Assembly: GCA_022925895.1 (NCBI GenBank)
Contig: JAKSYS010000011.1
Span: 124,001 to 188,000 of the forward strand
DNA: 64,000 nt
DNA from: Fragilaria crotonensis
Taxonomy: Eukaryota > Bacillariophyta > Fragilariophyceae > Fragilariales > Fragilariaceae
Direction: 5' to 3'
Shown here: positions 63,001 to 64,000 of the stretch, piece by piece
How the letters are laid out: every line of letters begins with the position of its first letter
How positions within the stretch are numbered: the first letter of the stretch is position 1
Notes under the pieces: model-generated
The model's database searches: none
What the model was told of the DNA's origin: nothing
What the model saw: only the letters and a program-made list of their open reading frames with translations
Made by a program: the position numbers and the translations under genes

Positions 63001-64000
63001 ATGCCAACCTCCATCTCCAATCTCTTCAACGAGATTCAACACGCACCAGTGGATTTTGAACTGTGCAGCACAGCCATTGTTGCGAGAGAGTATATCTTGA
63101 GGCAGGATTGCAAGGATATCTTTCCTTCTTCATCTCCTTGTTACAGCTATGCTACTGGTAGTGAGTATCATACAAGCGTGGCTTTGGAAGTTGGGTAAGA
63201 TTTATACACCAGTTCTGTGATGGATTTTACGTGCTACAACCAAGGTGCCCAGCCAAAATACATAGTACAAAGATTGTCAGCGCTTTGAGCACATTTGACC
63301 AACAGTTGTACTTGGCTTTTGACACTTTGCTCTTCGCTTGAGGTACCTTCATGGAATCCTCAAAGCTTCTACTATCCCTGGTGCGCTGAGGGTAGCTCAG
63401 GATTTGGAAAATGATGCTTCTATGACGGCTCTGAAGGGAATGGAGGGTGATGGTAATCTGTGTTATGTGACACACAGCATGGATTTGAGTGTCAATTTGT
63501 CCAATTCTTCTCATTACGATGTCAATGACGCAAGCCAAGGCTTCAGCATTTGGACTGAAGAAAGACCTGGAACAACCAGAAGTTGGTATTTTGTTTTGCC
63601 TAACATGAACGGCACATTTCCAGATTCTGAGAGGGAATACTACGGAATTGCAATTAAGTTGACTCACGGAGTGCTCATCAGCTGGGACGGACGCCTGATC
63701 CGACACTGTACCTCTGTGATGAGTTGTCATGGAGGTAATGTTTTTGGTACATTCTTCGCGGCAAAGACAAAAGCAAGTTATCAAATATGGCATGCTCAAT
63801 GCACAGGGGAAGAAGGAACGAAAGTCGAGTTTGGGAAGTGGTGCTGTACCTGATGGTGCCTCAGCAGTTTCTAATGTGGTGATGATTGGGAATTGCAAGG
63901 TGGTGACGTCAATTGATTCACCCATTCGTGACGATGATGATTGTTCTGCTAGTACTTTTATTGAAGATTCAGAAACAGAAGAAGAGGATGACAGTGATGG
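63001..64000 (+). CDS. Protein with double-stranded beta-helix dioxygenase-like motifs, runs off the window
   Basis: Exon 1 63001-63194 (MPTSISNLFNEIQHAPVDFE) and exon 2 from 63343 join in phase (LEVG|YLHGILKAST) over a 148-bp GTAAGA...GAG intron. Core: SVNLSNSSHYDVNDASQGFS, SIWTEERPG, WYFVLPNMNG, IAIKLTHGVLISWDGRLIRH, CTS and GNVFGTFFAAKTK. H-x-D in SHYDVND and the later G-x-x-I-x-W-D-G-R...H fit the metal-binding frame of the cupin/2-oxoglutarate oxygenase fold, but I cannot name a family. The frame as read stops at 63853; a one-base shift near 63772 gives a better continuation (VIKYGMLNAQGKKERKSSLG, then an acidic ETEEEDDSDG) open to the window end. So the gene is partial, and may contain one sequence error or mutation. 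Confidence 0.55.

Noticed and set aside
1-64000. Retroviral, LTR or other virus-like fossils and CRISPR arrays
   Set aside because: No reverse transcriptase, integrase, protease, capsid or envelope-like sequence, no long terminal direct repeats, and no regularly spaced short repeats were seen.

Overview
This looks like nuclear DNA of a diatom, most likely a pennate one. The evidence is compact genes carrying 0 to 3 short GT..AG introns (about 60-150 bp, several placed by reading-phase agreement), plastid proteins with a signal peptide followed by an A-F/FVPP-like cleavage site and a second thylakoid-type hydrophobic segment, and families common in diatoms (ankyrin arrays, Tudor-like tails, SGNH-like membrane proteins, six-cysteine tails on secreted proteases). 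There is no operon structure and no rRNA or CRISPR array, and I found no convincing tRNA. I saw no reverse transcriptase, integrase, capsid or LTR, so no retroviral or virus-like fossil is called.

Layout. 1-3.7 kb: end of a coiled-coil gene, an ankyrin gene, a kinase scrap and an inverted ankyrin pseudogene. 3.7-6 kb: intergenic repeats and a collapsed tRNA-guanine transglycosylase pseudogene. 6.5-9.7 kb: a decayed DDE DNA transposon; a second, older copy lies at 54.7-56.1 kb. 10.5-17.7 kb: a secreted trypsin, a fresh-looking 3.0 kb pogo-like transposon with matching terminal inverted repeats and a convergent accessory ORF, a plastid-lumen FKBP, and a dead inward-rectifier potassium-channel gene. 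17.9-25.4 kb: GC-rich fold-back repeats, an unknown basic protein, a double-C2 membrane protein (MCTP-like), a possible RNA-dependent RNA polymerase tail and an ARM/HEAT-like fragment. 25.8-34.6 kb: an SGNH-like type II membrane protein, a cytosine-methyltransferase fragment, a PIG-X-like protein, a PP2C phosphatase, fragments of two other gene families side by side, and a tail-anchored collagen-like protein. 35.6-46.3 kb: a plastid coiled-coil protein, a four-exon LCAT/PDAT-like acyltransferase, a serine/hydroxyproline O-glycosyltransferase, a protein kinase, a multiply broken gene and a RanBP2 zinc-finger gene. 46.5 kb: a 337 bp MITE. 49.2-52.4 kb: the exportin CSE1/CAS with an added Tudor-like tail. 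57-64 kb: a TM-anchored AsnO/VioC-like 2-oxoglutarate oxygenase, an FAD monooxygenase, a tandem array of FxFG plus RanBP2 zinc-finger units, and a gene with a double-stranded beta-helix-like motif set running off the window.

The genes do not form one pathway. Several belong to secretory, membrane or lipid work (PIG-X, LCAT, MCTP, glycosyltransferase, SGNH-like protein) and to nuclear transport (CSE1, RanBP2-finger proteins). Most distinctive are the CSE1-Tudor fusion, the two-gene pogo element whose ends share their first bases with a nearby MITE, the zinc-finger/FG array with related fragments elsewhere in the window, and dispersed GCCGCC/CGTACACG intergenic repeats. Reading frames in a few otherwise good genes break by one base; some of these breaks fall in A7 runs and could be assembly errors.
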